A stretch of 6,701 bases of DNA from Geodermatophilaceae bacterium (GTDB taxonomy: Bacteria; Actinomycetota; Actinomycetes; Mycobacteriales; Geodermatophilaceae), in the NCBI GenBank assembly GCA_013814015.1, contig JACCQS010000186.1:1-6701 (forward strand), written 5' to 3'. A program made the translations under genes and the position numbers. Of this stretch, positions 1-6,701 are shown piece after piece (positions within the stretch are counted from its first letter, which is position 1; each line of letters opens with the position of its first letter). The notes beneath the pieces are model-generated. The model worked only from the letters and a program-made list of their open reading frames with translations, had not been told where the DNA came from and did no database searches.

Positions 1-138
1 GAGGCGCTGGAACGCCGACCCGTCGGTCCCGAAGTGGGCAACGTCAAGAACAACGGCCCTGAGCTCGTCCAGCGGATCGATCTCGGCAGAGCCGATCAAG
101 AGCAGGCCCAGCAGCTCAGCCTCGACAACCCGGCATGA
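1..138 (+). CDS. 3' end of an unidentified protein (partial)
   Basis: Frame 1 is open from the left edge for 45 codons and ends at the TGA at 136-138. The visible tail is hydrophilic, with several Gln/Glu residues (for example QEQAQQ near the end) and no membrane segment, cysteine motif or catalytic signature. I do not recognise the family. The case for a real gene is that its stop lies inside the ATGA that starts the next gene, the usual arrangement for translationally coupled genes on one transcript, and that the frame runs into the left edge without interruption. If real, it is co-expressed with the membrane protein at 135-1664 and most of it lies outside the window. No function is assigned. 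Confidence 0.6.
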   Translation, partial: EALERRPVGPEVGNVKNNGPELVQRIDLGRADQEQAQQLSLDNPA

Positions 139-1664
139 ACGATCCGGCCGCCCGGACCAGTGCCCTGCGCCCGTTCCTCGCCGCAGCGCTGGTCTTCGGG
201 GCGTCAGCCGCCGTACTGGTCCTGGAGATCACCTCACTGCGACTGATAGCTCCCTACGTCGGCATCACGCTGGAGACGAACACAGCGGTGATCGGGTTCG
301 CGCTGGCTGCGATCGCGCTCGGCGCCTGGGCCGGTGGCCGGGCAGCCGACCTGCGCAACCCGCGACGGATGATCGGTCCGCTGTTACTGGCGGGCGGTGC
401 GCTGGTACTGCTGATCACCCCGGTCGTGCGTTTCGTGGCTGACTTGGTGGGCCCGAGTCAGGCCGCCAGTGTGGCGCTGCTGCTGGCCGCCGTCACGGTG
501 TTCGCACCGGCAGCGTTGCTCTCGGCCGTGCCGCCGATGGTCGTCAAACTGCAACTGGCCAGCCTCGCCGAGACCGGCACGGTGGTCGGGCGGCTGTCCG
601 GGATCAGCACTCTGGGCGCGATCATGGCGACGTTCGTGACCGGATTCGTCCTTGTCGCCCTGATGCCGACGAGCGTCATCCTGCTGGGAACCGGCGCTCT
701 GCTGGCGCTGGCCGGCGCGGTGGTGACCCTCACCTCCCGGCGATCAGGGAGGACTAACGGATCCACGCCGACGCGTGGACCGACAGCGGCTTTGCTGGCC
801 CTCGGCGTCGTAGCGGCCGGACTCGGCGTCGTTGCGCCGCAACCATGCGACTCCGAGACGCGGTATCACTGCGCCAGTGTGAACGCTGACCCCGACCGGG
901 ACAGCGGACGGTTGCTGATCCTGGACACCTTGCGGCACAGCTACGTCGACCTCGACGACCCGACGTACCTGGAGTTCGCCTACGCCCGCGCCATCGCCGC
1001 AGCGCTGGACGCCCAGGCCCCCCCGGGAGCTCCGCTATCGGTCCTGCACATCGGCGGCGGCGGGATGACCCTGCCGCGCTATCTGCTCCAAACCAGACCT
1101 ACCGGGGCCAACCGAGTCGTGGAGGTCGACCCCGGAGTGGTCGTGATCGATCGGGAGCGGCTCGCCCTTCCCGACGACGAGCGCCTGGCGGTCACTGTCG
1201 GCGACGGCCGGGTCGGCTTGGCACAGGCCCGCAGCGGCCAGTCCGACGTGGTCATCGGCGACGCCTTCGGAGGTGTGGCCGTGCCATGGCACCTGACCAC
1301 CAGGGAGGCCGTCGCAGAAGTGTCACGGGTTCTCGTACCCGGCGGGCTGTACGCGCTCAATGTCATCGATCACGACCCCCTGAATTTCGCGCGGGCCGAG
1401 ATCGCCACCGTCGCGTCGGTCTTCGACCACGTCCTGGTGATCAGCCCCACCGGGGACCTGACCGGCACCAATGGCGGAAACATTGTCGTCCTGGCCTCGA
1501 ATCAACCGATGGACAGCGCGGCCATCGGCGCCGGCCTGATCGATCGGGCCACCCCGATGTCGCTGGTGAGCCCGGAAGCGCTCGAGGACTTTCTCGGACC
1601 GGACCCGTTGGTGCTCACCGACGACTACGCACCGGTAGATCAACTGCTCACCCCGTACGGCTGA
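135..1664 (+). CDS. Membrane-anchored spermidine-synthase-like (fused MFS/spermidine synthase type) protein
   Basis: This 509-residue protein has two parts. Residues about 14-236 hold roughly seven hydrophobic segments (near 14-38, 48-70, 79-101, 110-138, 154-178, 180-200, 218-236). The first two carry the LEITSLRLIAPYVG and GAWAGGRAAD patterns typical of membrane-fused spermidine synthase homologues. Residues about 255-500 form a Rossmann-type aminopropyl/methyltransferase domain, with a glycine loop HIGGGGMTLPR (305-315), acidic residues after the second strand (E330, D332 in VVEVDP), VIGDAF with D376, and VLVPGGLYALNVID. Cys239 and Cys246 flank the last membrane segment. Family members bind a nucleotide-type cofactor, but most membrane-fused ones have no proven polyamine activity, so true spermidine synthesis is not claimed. 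The ATG at 135 overlaps the upstream stop; no clear ribosome binding site is visible. It sits upstream of the methyl-cycle genes across a gap of about 107-167 bases, so a shared transcript is possible but unproven. Confidence 0.88.
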   Translation: MNDPAARTSALRPFLAAALVFGASAAVLVLEITSLRLIAPYVGITLETNTAVIGFALAAIALGAWAGGRAADLRNPRRMIGPLLLAGGALVLLITPVVRFVADLVGPSQAASVALLLAAVTVFAPAALLSAVPPMVVKLQLASLAETGTVVGRLSGISTLGAIMATFVTGFVLVALMPTSVILLGTGALLALAGAVVTLTSRRSGRTNGSTPTRGPTAALLALGVVAAGLGVVAPQPCDSETRYHCASVNADPDRDSGRLLILDTLRHSYVDLDDPTYLEFAYARAIAAALDAQAPPGAPLSVLHIGGGGMTLPRYLLQTRPTGANRVVEVDPGVVVIDRERLALPDDERLAVTVGDGRVGLAQARSGQSDVVIGDAFGGVAVPWHLTTREAVAEVSRVLVPGGLYALNVIDHDPLNFARAEIATVASVFDHVLVISPTGDLTGTNGGNIVVLASNQPMDSAAIGAGLIDRATPMSLVSPEALEDFLGPDPLVLTDDYAPVDQLLTPYG

Positions 1665-1831
1665 TCTCTGGCCTGGCCGGCGGTTGTGGTGCGGGCACAA
1701 AGCCGATGGCGCCGAATTTGTGGCCGAAACAGGCTACCCGGAGCGCGGATGTCGGCCGAGAATGAGAGTCGATGGTCCTCAGGGGGGCTGCCTGGCCCCG
1801 GCCGACCAGGCCTTCGTGGTCTGCGCGCTCG
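1665..1831 (+). promoter_or_regulatory. Intergenic/leader region before the methyl-cycle genes, with inverted repeats
   Basis: This is the only substantial gap in the window and the logical place for a promoter of the five-gene set. No convincing -35/-10 pair was found. Visible structure: TTGTG (1684-1688) pairs with CACAA (1696-1700), extendable by CGG/CCG past a two-base bulge; it has no U-run after it, so it is a weak candidate for a terminator. Further on, TGGTC (1773-1777) pairs with GACCA (1804-1808) around an inner GGGGC (1784-1788)/GCCCC (1795-1799) stem. GCCTGG (1790-1795) can instead pair with CCAGGC (1806-1811), which excludes the first fold. If translation of the next gene starts at 1832, this is an untranslated leader with two competing hairpins. 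If it starts at 1772, most of this second set lies in coding sequence. Confidence 0.35.
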
Positions 1832-2314
1832 ATGTACCGGCTGCATCGCCTGCTGAGGCCGAATCCCGCGAACCTTTTCCTCGCCCGCCTGCTGGAGCGC
1901 CACCCTCGCCTGAACAGGTGGTTCACCGAAGCCGAGAAACAGGTCAAGGGCGCTGCGTTCGGCTGCCGCATGTGCGGTCAATGCGCCCTGCCGGCCACCG
2001 GCTACGCCTGTCCGATGACCTGTCCCAAGCAGCTACGCAACGGACCGTGCGGAGGTGTGTCGGCCACCGGAGGCTGCGAGGTCTACCCGGACACCCAGTG
2101 CGTGTGGGTCACAGCCTACGAGCGGACGGAGACCGAAGGTCGGGTCAGCGATCTGACCCTGCTGCAGCGCCCGATCGATCACCGGGAGTGGGGCAAGAGT
2201 TCCTGGATCAACTACTGGCAGGGCCGCGACGAGGGCCTGTGGACCGAAGATGACGGACTGACCCGAACCCATCTCGTGCTGACCGACCTGCGCGCCGGAG
2301 GACCGCAGGAGTGA
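1832..2314 (+). CDS. MetV-like cysteine-rich protein (methylenetetrahydrofolate reductase C-terminal / PF12225-type)
   Basis: The protein is 160 residues from the ATG at 1832. After a basic, Arg/Leu-rich N-terminus it carries eight cysteines at residues 45, 48, 51, 60, 64, 73, 82 and 90, spaced C-x2-C-x2-C-x8-C-x3-C-x8-C-x8-C-x7-C, with the phrases CRMCGQC, CPMTCPK and LRNGPCGG. This matches the small partner or C-terminal domain of some MetF enzymes, called MetV in acetogens, which in characterised complexes helps feed electrons to MetF and is thought to bind Fe-S or another metal. Its place directly before metF, overlapping by four bases, supports a MetF partner role. Start choice: an in-frame stop at 1763-1765 leaves only ATG 1772 or ATG 1832. 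The 20 extra residues from 1772 are Pro/Trp/Arg-rich and unlike the family as I know it, whereas MYRLHRL looks native. However, only 1772 has a purine-rich GAGAG just upstream (1764-1768, close spacing), so the start is unsettled. Cofactor identity is inference. Confidence 0.88.
   Translation: MYRLHRLLRPNPANLFLARLLERHPRLNRWFTEAEKQVKGAAFGCRMCGQCALPATGYACPMTCPKQLRNGPCGGVSATGGCEVYPDTQCVWVTAYERTETEGRVSDLTLLQRPIDHREWGKSSWINYWQGRDEGLWTEDDGLTRTHLVLTDLRAGGPQE
2297..2302 (+). promoter_or_regulatory. Ribosome binding site for metF
   Basis: GGAGGA lies eight bases before the GTG at 2311, within the last codons of the MetV-like gene. It supports GTG as the metF start and a GTGA stop/start overlap, hence coupled translation of the two partners at similar levels. 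Confidence 0.75.
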
Positions 2315-3288
2315 GTTCCCCCGAACAGGGTCGGCTGCGCGCCGCCCTACGCTCCGGCAGGTTCGCGGTCACCGCGGAGATCGGCCCGCCCAGGGGCGCC
2401 GATGCCCAAGCGATCGTCGGCAAAGCGGACCTGCTCCGGGACTGGGTGGACGCCGCCAACATCACCGACAATCAGGGTTCCCACACCAGGTTGGCCAGCT
2501 GGGCGGGCAGCATTCTGGCGATGCGTAGCGGCGTCGAACCGGTCATGCAGCTGACCACGCGTGACCGCAATCGGATTGCGCTGCAATCGGATCTGATCTC
2601 GGCCGGCGCCGTCGGTATCCCCAACGTCTTGATGCTCTCCGGCGATCACCCGACCTTCGGCGACCACCCGGACGCGATGCCGGTCTTCGACCTGGACAGC
2701 GTCCAGCTGATCTGGACCGCACGATTGATGCGCGATCAGGGACGGCTGCTGTCGGGAAAACCGGTGCGGCCGGCGCCACAGTGGCTGATCGGTGCGGTCG
2801 AGAACCCGTTCGCACCACCATTGCGCTTTCGGGCCCAGCGAATGGCCAAGAAGGTTGCCGCCGGAGCGGAGTTCATCCAGACCCAGTTCGTCTTCGACCT
2901 CGAGATCTTCAGCCGGTGGATGGGCGAGGTCACCGACCTCGGTCTCGAAAAGCGCTGCGGGGTCATCGCCGGGGTCGGACCCATCCGAACCGTACGAGCC
3001 ATGGAGTTCATGCAGTCCAAGGTTCCCGGCATCCACATTCCCGACCAGGTCGTACGTCGGTTGCGCGGGGTTACCTCGGATCAGGTCGCAGCAGAGGGGA
3101 TGGCGCTGTGCGTGGAGACCATCGAGGCCCTCCGGGAAATGACCGCCGTCGCCGGCGTGCACGTCATGGCCTTCGGCCAGGAACACGTCGTTCCCGAACT
3201 CCTCGAGCGCGCGGGAGTCCCGCCTCGCACGGCGACCGCGCCCTCCGCGACAGCGGGAAGCAACCGAGAGGATCACGATGCTCGTTGA
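2311..3288 (+). CDS. metF: 5,10-methylenetetrahydrofolate reductase (MetF)
   Basis: This enzyme reduces 5,10-methylene-THF to 5-methyl-THF, using flavin, in the cytosol. The 325-residue protein has the length and motif order of a single-domain MetF (beta/alpha barrel). TAEIGPP carries the catalytic acid Glu23, equivalent to the Glu in the EFFPP motif of E. coli MetF. NITDNQGS lies at 50-57, LMLSGDHP has Asp112 of the flavin site, and FIQTQFVFD has Gln192, which contacts the folate. A GVGPI segment follows near 222-226. The last 30 or so residues are a Pro/Ala/Thr-rich tail of unknown role. The start is GTG, backed by GGAGGA eight bases upstream. The gene overlaps the MetV-like gene by four bases and the next gene by eleven. 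With a MetV-type partner encoded next to it, its electron donor may be a ferredoxin-like or protein-bound route rather than simple NADH; that is inference. The family call is secure. Confidence 0.95.
   Translation: MSSPEQGRLRAALRSGRFAVTAEIGPPRGADAQAIVGKADLLRDWVDAANITDNQGSHTRLASWAGSILAMRSGVEPVMQLTTRDRNRIALQSDLISAGAVGIPNVLMLSGDHPTFGDHPDAMPVFDLDSVQLIWTARLMRDQGRLLSGKPVRPAPQWLIGAVENPFAPPLRFRAQRMAKKVAAGAEFIQTQFVFDLEIFSRWMGEVTDLGLEKRCGVIAGVGPIRTVRAMEFMQSKVPGIHIPDQVVRRLRGVTSDQVAAEGMALCVETIEALREMTAVAGVHVMAFGQEHVVPELLERAGVPPRTATAPSATAGSNREDHDAR
3266..3272 (+). promoter_or_regulatory. Ribosome binding site for the 494-residue methyltransferase gene
   Basis: GAGAGGA lies five bases before ATG 3278, inside the 3' end of metF. 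It supports this start and therefore an 11-base overlap with metF (3278-3288). Confidence 0.65.
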
Positions 3289-4762
3289 GGTTCGCCCCAG
3301 CAAGAAGCTCCGCGGTGCAAGGGCGCTGAACTTGACCGCCTGCCTCGCACCGATTCTCGATGCCCTGTGCGAGGACTCGCTCGACCTGTCCAGACTGCGG
3401 CTGGTCTGCGACTGGGTGCAGTACAAGAACAACTTCCGGGACGTGATCGATGTACGCCCGATCCTGTCGCCGGCCAAGCAGAACGGCCGCGCCGCGGAGC
3501 CTGACGACGACAAGCTGGAGATTGCGATCGACCTGCGCCGGTGCGCCGACGCCGACCTGGCTGATGTCGTTCGCGACGTCCTGGCCCGACGCACGGAGCC
3601 GGAGGGCCTGCAACGGGTCTATCTGGAGGACTGGTCCAGAGGGACTACCAGCCGGATCTGGGAGTTCAACTCGCTGTACTGGCGCTTCCTCGGGGTCTGG
3701 GAGAAGGCGACCGGCCGGCTGTACGAGCAGGCTCTGCCGGGCGGGGAGAGCGATGCCCGCAACATCGCGGGGGTGCACGAACTCATCAAAGAGATGTTTC
3801 TCGTCTGGGACGACCTGGCTGCACACAATGCTCTGCCCGACGAGCTGTACGTCATCGAACTCGGCGTCGGCAACGGCAACCAGGCCAAGACCTGGCTCGA
3901 CGAGTTCGCGAAGCTCGATGCCGAACACGGGTCGGAGTACTACCGCCGGTTGCACTACATGATGTGCGACTACTCCGAGCACGTCCTCTCGTCGGCCCGG
4001 GAGAATGTGGCCGACCATGCCGCCCATGTGAGTTCGTTCGCACTCGATGCGACCACCCCGATGACCGCGCTGGGCTTCCTGCGCTACAAGGTCTTCCTCG
4101 TCTACATCTCCAACGTCTACGACAACCTGCCCACCGAGGATGTCGCGCAGATCGGCGGGCACACCTACCACGCCGAGATCCGGGCATACCTGCCCAAAGC
4201 CGGCGCCGCGAGGATCGCCGAGCGGTTCGGCGTCGAGAGCCACAAGTTGGTCGGCACCATCGACAAGCTGCTCTCGCTCGGCCCGGAACTGCTCGTCGAC
4301 GCCCTGTCGGCCAACTTCGGTGAAGTGGCCCGCGCGGCCGAGTTCTGGATGGCTGTCTGGGACGCCGTGAAGCTGGAGGAGCGCTACGTTCCGATGACCG
4401 GGTTGGATCTCTACGAGATCGCTCCCGGGGTCAACGGCGAGATGCTGCGCCCGATGCTCGAGCGACACGGCGATGTACGGATGCAGGTGAGCAACGGAGC
4501 CATCGCCAGCTTCGTGGACACTTTGCCCCTGCTGCATCCCTACGGTCGGCTGCAATGCCACGACATCTTCGTCACTGATCCGCACCAGTACCGCACCGGC
4601 TTCCTGGGCCCCGGGAAATACGACGGCTCCATCGTCAACTGGGTGAACGGGCCCCTGTTGCAGCACATCGGGCGGCGCAAGGGTTTCGACGTCGGGTACG
4701 CCCCGTTCGCACATCGGACCGGAACGAACATCGTCACGCTCACCGCGCAGGTCCGGGACTGA
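3278..4762 (+). CDS. SAM-dependent methyltransferase-like protein, MidA-like (tentative), substrate unknown
   Basis: The 494-residue soluble protein has no signal peptide or membrane segment. A Rossmann methyltransferase core starts near residue 190. Motif I is VIELGVGNGNQ (192-202), with Glu194 and the Gly-x-Gly-x-Gly loop. An acidic post-motif II follows in CDYSE (Asp231), then Asp257 in ALDATTP. Motif IV-like VYISNVYDNLP (275-285) resembles the (A/S)N-x-x-D-x-LP signature of the MidA/NDUFAF7 family. KYDGSIVNWVNG (447-458) sits where MidA proteins have their D-x-T-x-HV-x-F segment, but the key His is absent. About 190 residues precede the core, including an aromatic stretch near 128-145 (IWEFNSLYWRF), and could serve substrate binding. 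MidA relatives methylate protein arginine or have unknown targets, so the substrate cannot be read from sequence. Its position between metF and the methionine synthase makes it the likely consumer of the SAM this operon would supply. The start is supported by GAGAGGA upstream. Methyltransferase fold: fairly sure; MidA kinship: tentative. Confidence 0.8.
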   Translation: MLVEVRPSKKLRGARALNLTACLAPILDALCEDSLDLSRLRLVCDWVQYKNNFRDVIDVRPILSPAKQNGRAAEPDDDKLEIAIDLRRCADADLADVVRDVLARRTEPEGLQRVYLEDWSRGTTSRIWEFNSLYWRFLGVWEKATGRLYEQALPGGESDARNIAGVHELIKEMFLVWDDLAAHNALPDELYVIELGVGNGNQAKTWLDEFAKLDAEHGSEYYRRLHYMMCDYSEHVLSSARENVADHAAHVSSFALDATTPMTALGFLRYKVFLVYISNVYDNLPTEDVAQIGGHTYHAEIRAYLPKAGAARIAERFGVESHKLVGTIDKLLSLGPELLVDALSANFGEVARAAEFWMAVWDAVKLEERYVPMTGLDLYEIAPGVNGEMLRPMLERHGDVRMQVSNGAIASFVDTLPLLHPYGRLQCHDIFVTDPHQYRTGFLGPGKYDGSIVNWVNGPLLQHIGRRKGFDVGYAPFAHRTGTNIVTLTAQVRD

Positions 4763-4763
4763 C

Positions 4764-5867
4764 ATGAGCCAGGAAACCGCGCGCTCGACCGAGCAGTCGG
4801 CATCGGCGACCCTGCCGATGCTGCCCACCACCGTGGTTGGTTCGTACTCGGTCCCAGAATGGTTGGAGCGCCTGAAGACCGACTTCTACCTGCACCGGAT
4901 CAGTCCGGCACACCTGGCCGAGATCCACGATGTCGCCATCAAGGCGGCGATCAAGGACCAGGAACAGGCCGGAATCGACGTCGTGTCCGACGGAGAGTTG
5001 CGCCGCGACAACGACATCGACTACCTGCTTGCGCGAATCCCTGGTGTGTCCATCACCGACACCAACAAGGCCTACTACTACGACTACTACGACGCTGAAG
5101 TTCCCGAGCCGCTGGCCACGAGCGAGACCTCAGCGTTGGGCCTGGTCGACGACTTCGTCTTCACCCGTGGGCAGACCGACCGTCCGATCAAGTTCTCCTT
5201 CACCGGGCCGTTCTCGCTGTCCCGACGGATCCGCAAATCGGCCTACTCAAACCGTGCCGATCTGGTCCGATCCCTGGCTCGTGCGTTGAACGCCGAGGCC
5301 CGGGAGTTGGTGGCGGCCGGCGCTACTCGACTGCAGATCGACGAGCCGTTCCTGGCCGGCTACCCCGACGATGCCGGACTGGCAATCGAAGCGATCAACC
5401 TCGTGACCGAGGACGTAGAGGCAGACTGGGCACTGCACGTCTGCTACGGCAACCGATATGCCCGTCCGTCCTGGGAAGGCCACTACGACTTCCTCTTTCC
5501 GGCGGTCCTCGACGCTGAAGTCGGAACGCTCGTCCTGGAGTTCGCGCGCAAGGGGTACGGCGACCTTGCCCTGTTCAAGCGCTACCCGTGGGAGCGCCGG
5601 CTCGGTCTCGGCGTCATAGACGTGAAGAGCGAAGAGGTCGAGACGTCCGAGATCGTGGCTGCACGCATTCGCCGGGCACTCGAGGTCGTACCGCCCGAAC
5701 GGCTGATCGTCAATCCGGACTGCGGCCTCCGGCATCTTCCAGCGTTTGTGGCCCGCGCCAAGCTCAAGGCCATGGTCGCCGGTGCCGCCGCCGTACGCCA
5801 AGAGCTATCTCAACCCAAGCAAGCAACTGCCGAACCCTCGGCACCCGCCCTGACAGAGGAGAGCTAG
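4764..5867 (+). CDS. Core MetE-type (cobalamin-independent fold) methionine synthase, lacking the N-terminal domain
   Basis: The 367-residue protein matches only the catalytic C-terminal half of MetE, whose full form is about 750 residues. It opens with PTTVVGSYSVPEW (21-33), then VSDGELRRD (Asp76-Glu78), LQIDEPF (Asp193), and a complete zinc site: His225 and Cys227 in LHVCYGN, Glu259 in LVLEFARK, and Cys320 in NPDCGL. These correspond to E. coli His641, Cys643, Glu665 and Cys726. The zinc activates homocysteine thiolate for methylation to methionine. Stand-alone cores of this sort occur in archaea and some bacteria, and several are folate-independent, taking methyl groups from corrinoid proteins or unknown donors. 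Here metF lies two genes upstream, so 5-methyl-THF or a derived donor is plausible but unproven. A Tyr-rich stretch YYYDYYD lies at 104-110. The ATG at 4764 follows the previous stop by one base, so re-initiation is likely; a weaker alternative is Met19 (4818). The intact zinc ligands argue against decay; another thiol acceptor remains possible. Confidence 0.9.
   Translation: MSQETARSTEQSASATLPMLPTTVVGSYSVPEWLERLKTDFYLHRISPAHLAEIHDVAIKAAIKDQEQAGIDVVSDGELRRDNDIDYLLARIPGVSITDTNKAYYYDYYDAEVPEPLATSETSALGLVDDFVFTRGQTDRPIKFSFTGPFSLSRRIRKSAYSNRADLVRSLARALNAEARELVAAGATRLQIDEPFLAGYPDDAGLAIEAINLVTEDVEADWALHVCYGNRYARPSWEGHYDFLFPAVLDAEVGTLVLEFARKGYGDLALFKRYPWERRLGLGVIDVKSEEVETSEIVAARIRRALEVVPPERLIVNPDCGLRHLPAFVARAKLKAMVAGAAAVRQELSQPKQATAEPSAPALTEES
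5856..5863 (+). promoter_or_regulatory. Ribosome binding site for metK
   Basis: GAGGAGAG lies eight bases before ATG 5872, in the last codons of the MetE-like gene. It is the clearest Shine-Dalgarno sequence in the window and suggests metK is well translated within this operon. Confidence 0.8.
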
Positions 5868-5871
5868 TCCC

Positions 5872-6701
<830 letters not shown>

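Noticed and set aside
135..1664. Calling this gene speE, a true spermidine synthase
   Set aside because: The membrane-fused architecture and the altered active-site surroundings (DAFGG rather than the usual D-x-x-D-P) make classical polyamine synthesis uncertain.
1681..1705. Intrinsic terminator after the membrane protein gene
   Set aside because: The stem is only five uninterrupted pairs with a bulged extension and no run of T follows, so termination cannot be supported.
1760..1831. A SAM-IV or SAH riboswitch upstream of the MetV-like gene
   Set aside because: Location and gene content suit one, and GGGGC/GCCCC pairs exist, but I could not match the conserved core sequences of either class, so only generic hairpins are reported.
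1684..2253. A 189-codon plus-strand frame overlapping the MetV-like gene
   Set aside because: It runs out of frame across the eight-cysteine protein and is Pro/Arg/Ser-rich with no motif, typical of a shadow frame.
2347..3594. A 415-codon open frame on the minus strand
   Set aside because: It is antisense to metF, whose catalytic motifs are intact. No family features and no sensible gene order on that strand.
3164..4831. A 555-codon open frame on the minus strand
   Set aside because: It lies opposite the methyltransferase gene and the ends of metF and the MetE-like gene, all with clear protein motifs. The translation shows no recognisable domain, and long antisense frames are expected in GC-rich coding DNA.
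4764..5867. A truncated, decayed full-length metE
   Set aside because: The start sits one base after the preceding stop, all zinc ligands are present and no remnant of the N-terminal half is found upstream, where another intact gene lies. It is a native short form.

Overview
The window is GC-rich DNA with strong G/C bias at third codon positions and genes packed head to tail, almost certainly from a high-GC actinobacterium. No genus can be named from the sequence. All supported genes are on the + strand. I saw no tRNA or rRNA gene, insertion sequence, CRISPR array or phage gene.

Layout. (1) Bases 1-138 are the 3' end of an unidentified gene. It overlaps the next start by four bases (ATGA). 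(2) Bases 135-1664 encode a 509-residue membrane protein with about seven N-terminal membrane segments and a cytosolic spermidine-synthase-like Rossmann domain. (3) Bases 1665-1831 are the only sizeable gap. They carry short inverted repeats and are the most likely site for the promoter and leader of what follows. (4) From about 1832 to the right edge runs one tightly coupled set of five genes: a cysteine-rich MetV-like protein, methylenetetrahydrofolate reductase (MetF), a 494-residue SAM-dependent methyltransferase-like protein of unknown target, a short 'core' MetE-type methionine synthase, and S-adenosylmethionine synthetase (MetK, cut by the window end). Junctions are -4, -11, +1 and +4 bases, so the genes are very likely co-transcribed and translationally coupled.

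How they fit together. The five genes read as a methyl-supply line. MetV-like plus MetF would reduce 5,10-methylene-THF to 5-methyl-THF. The core MetE homologue would move a methyl group to homocysteine. MetK would turn methionine into SAM, and the embedded methyltransferase is the obvious local consumer. This would be a dedicated SAM-regeneration module built around an uncharacterised methyltransferase; S-adenosylhomocysteine recycling genes might follow beyond the right edge. The enzyme families of MetF, MetK and the MetE core are clear from motifs. The wiring of the pathway, the methyl donor of the short MetE and the methyltransferase substrate are inference. The membrane protein upstream may or may not belong to the same transcript.
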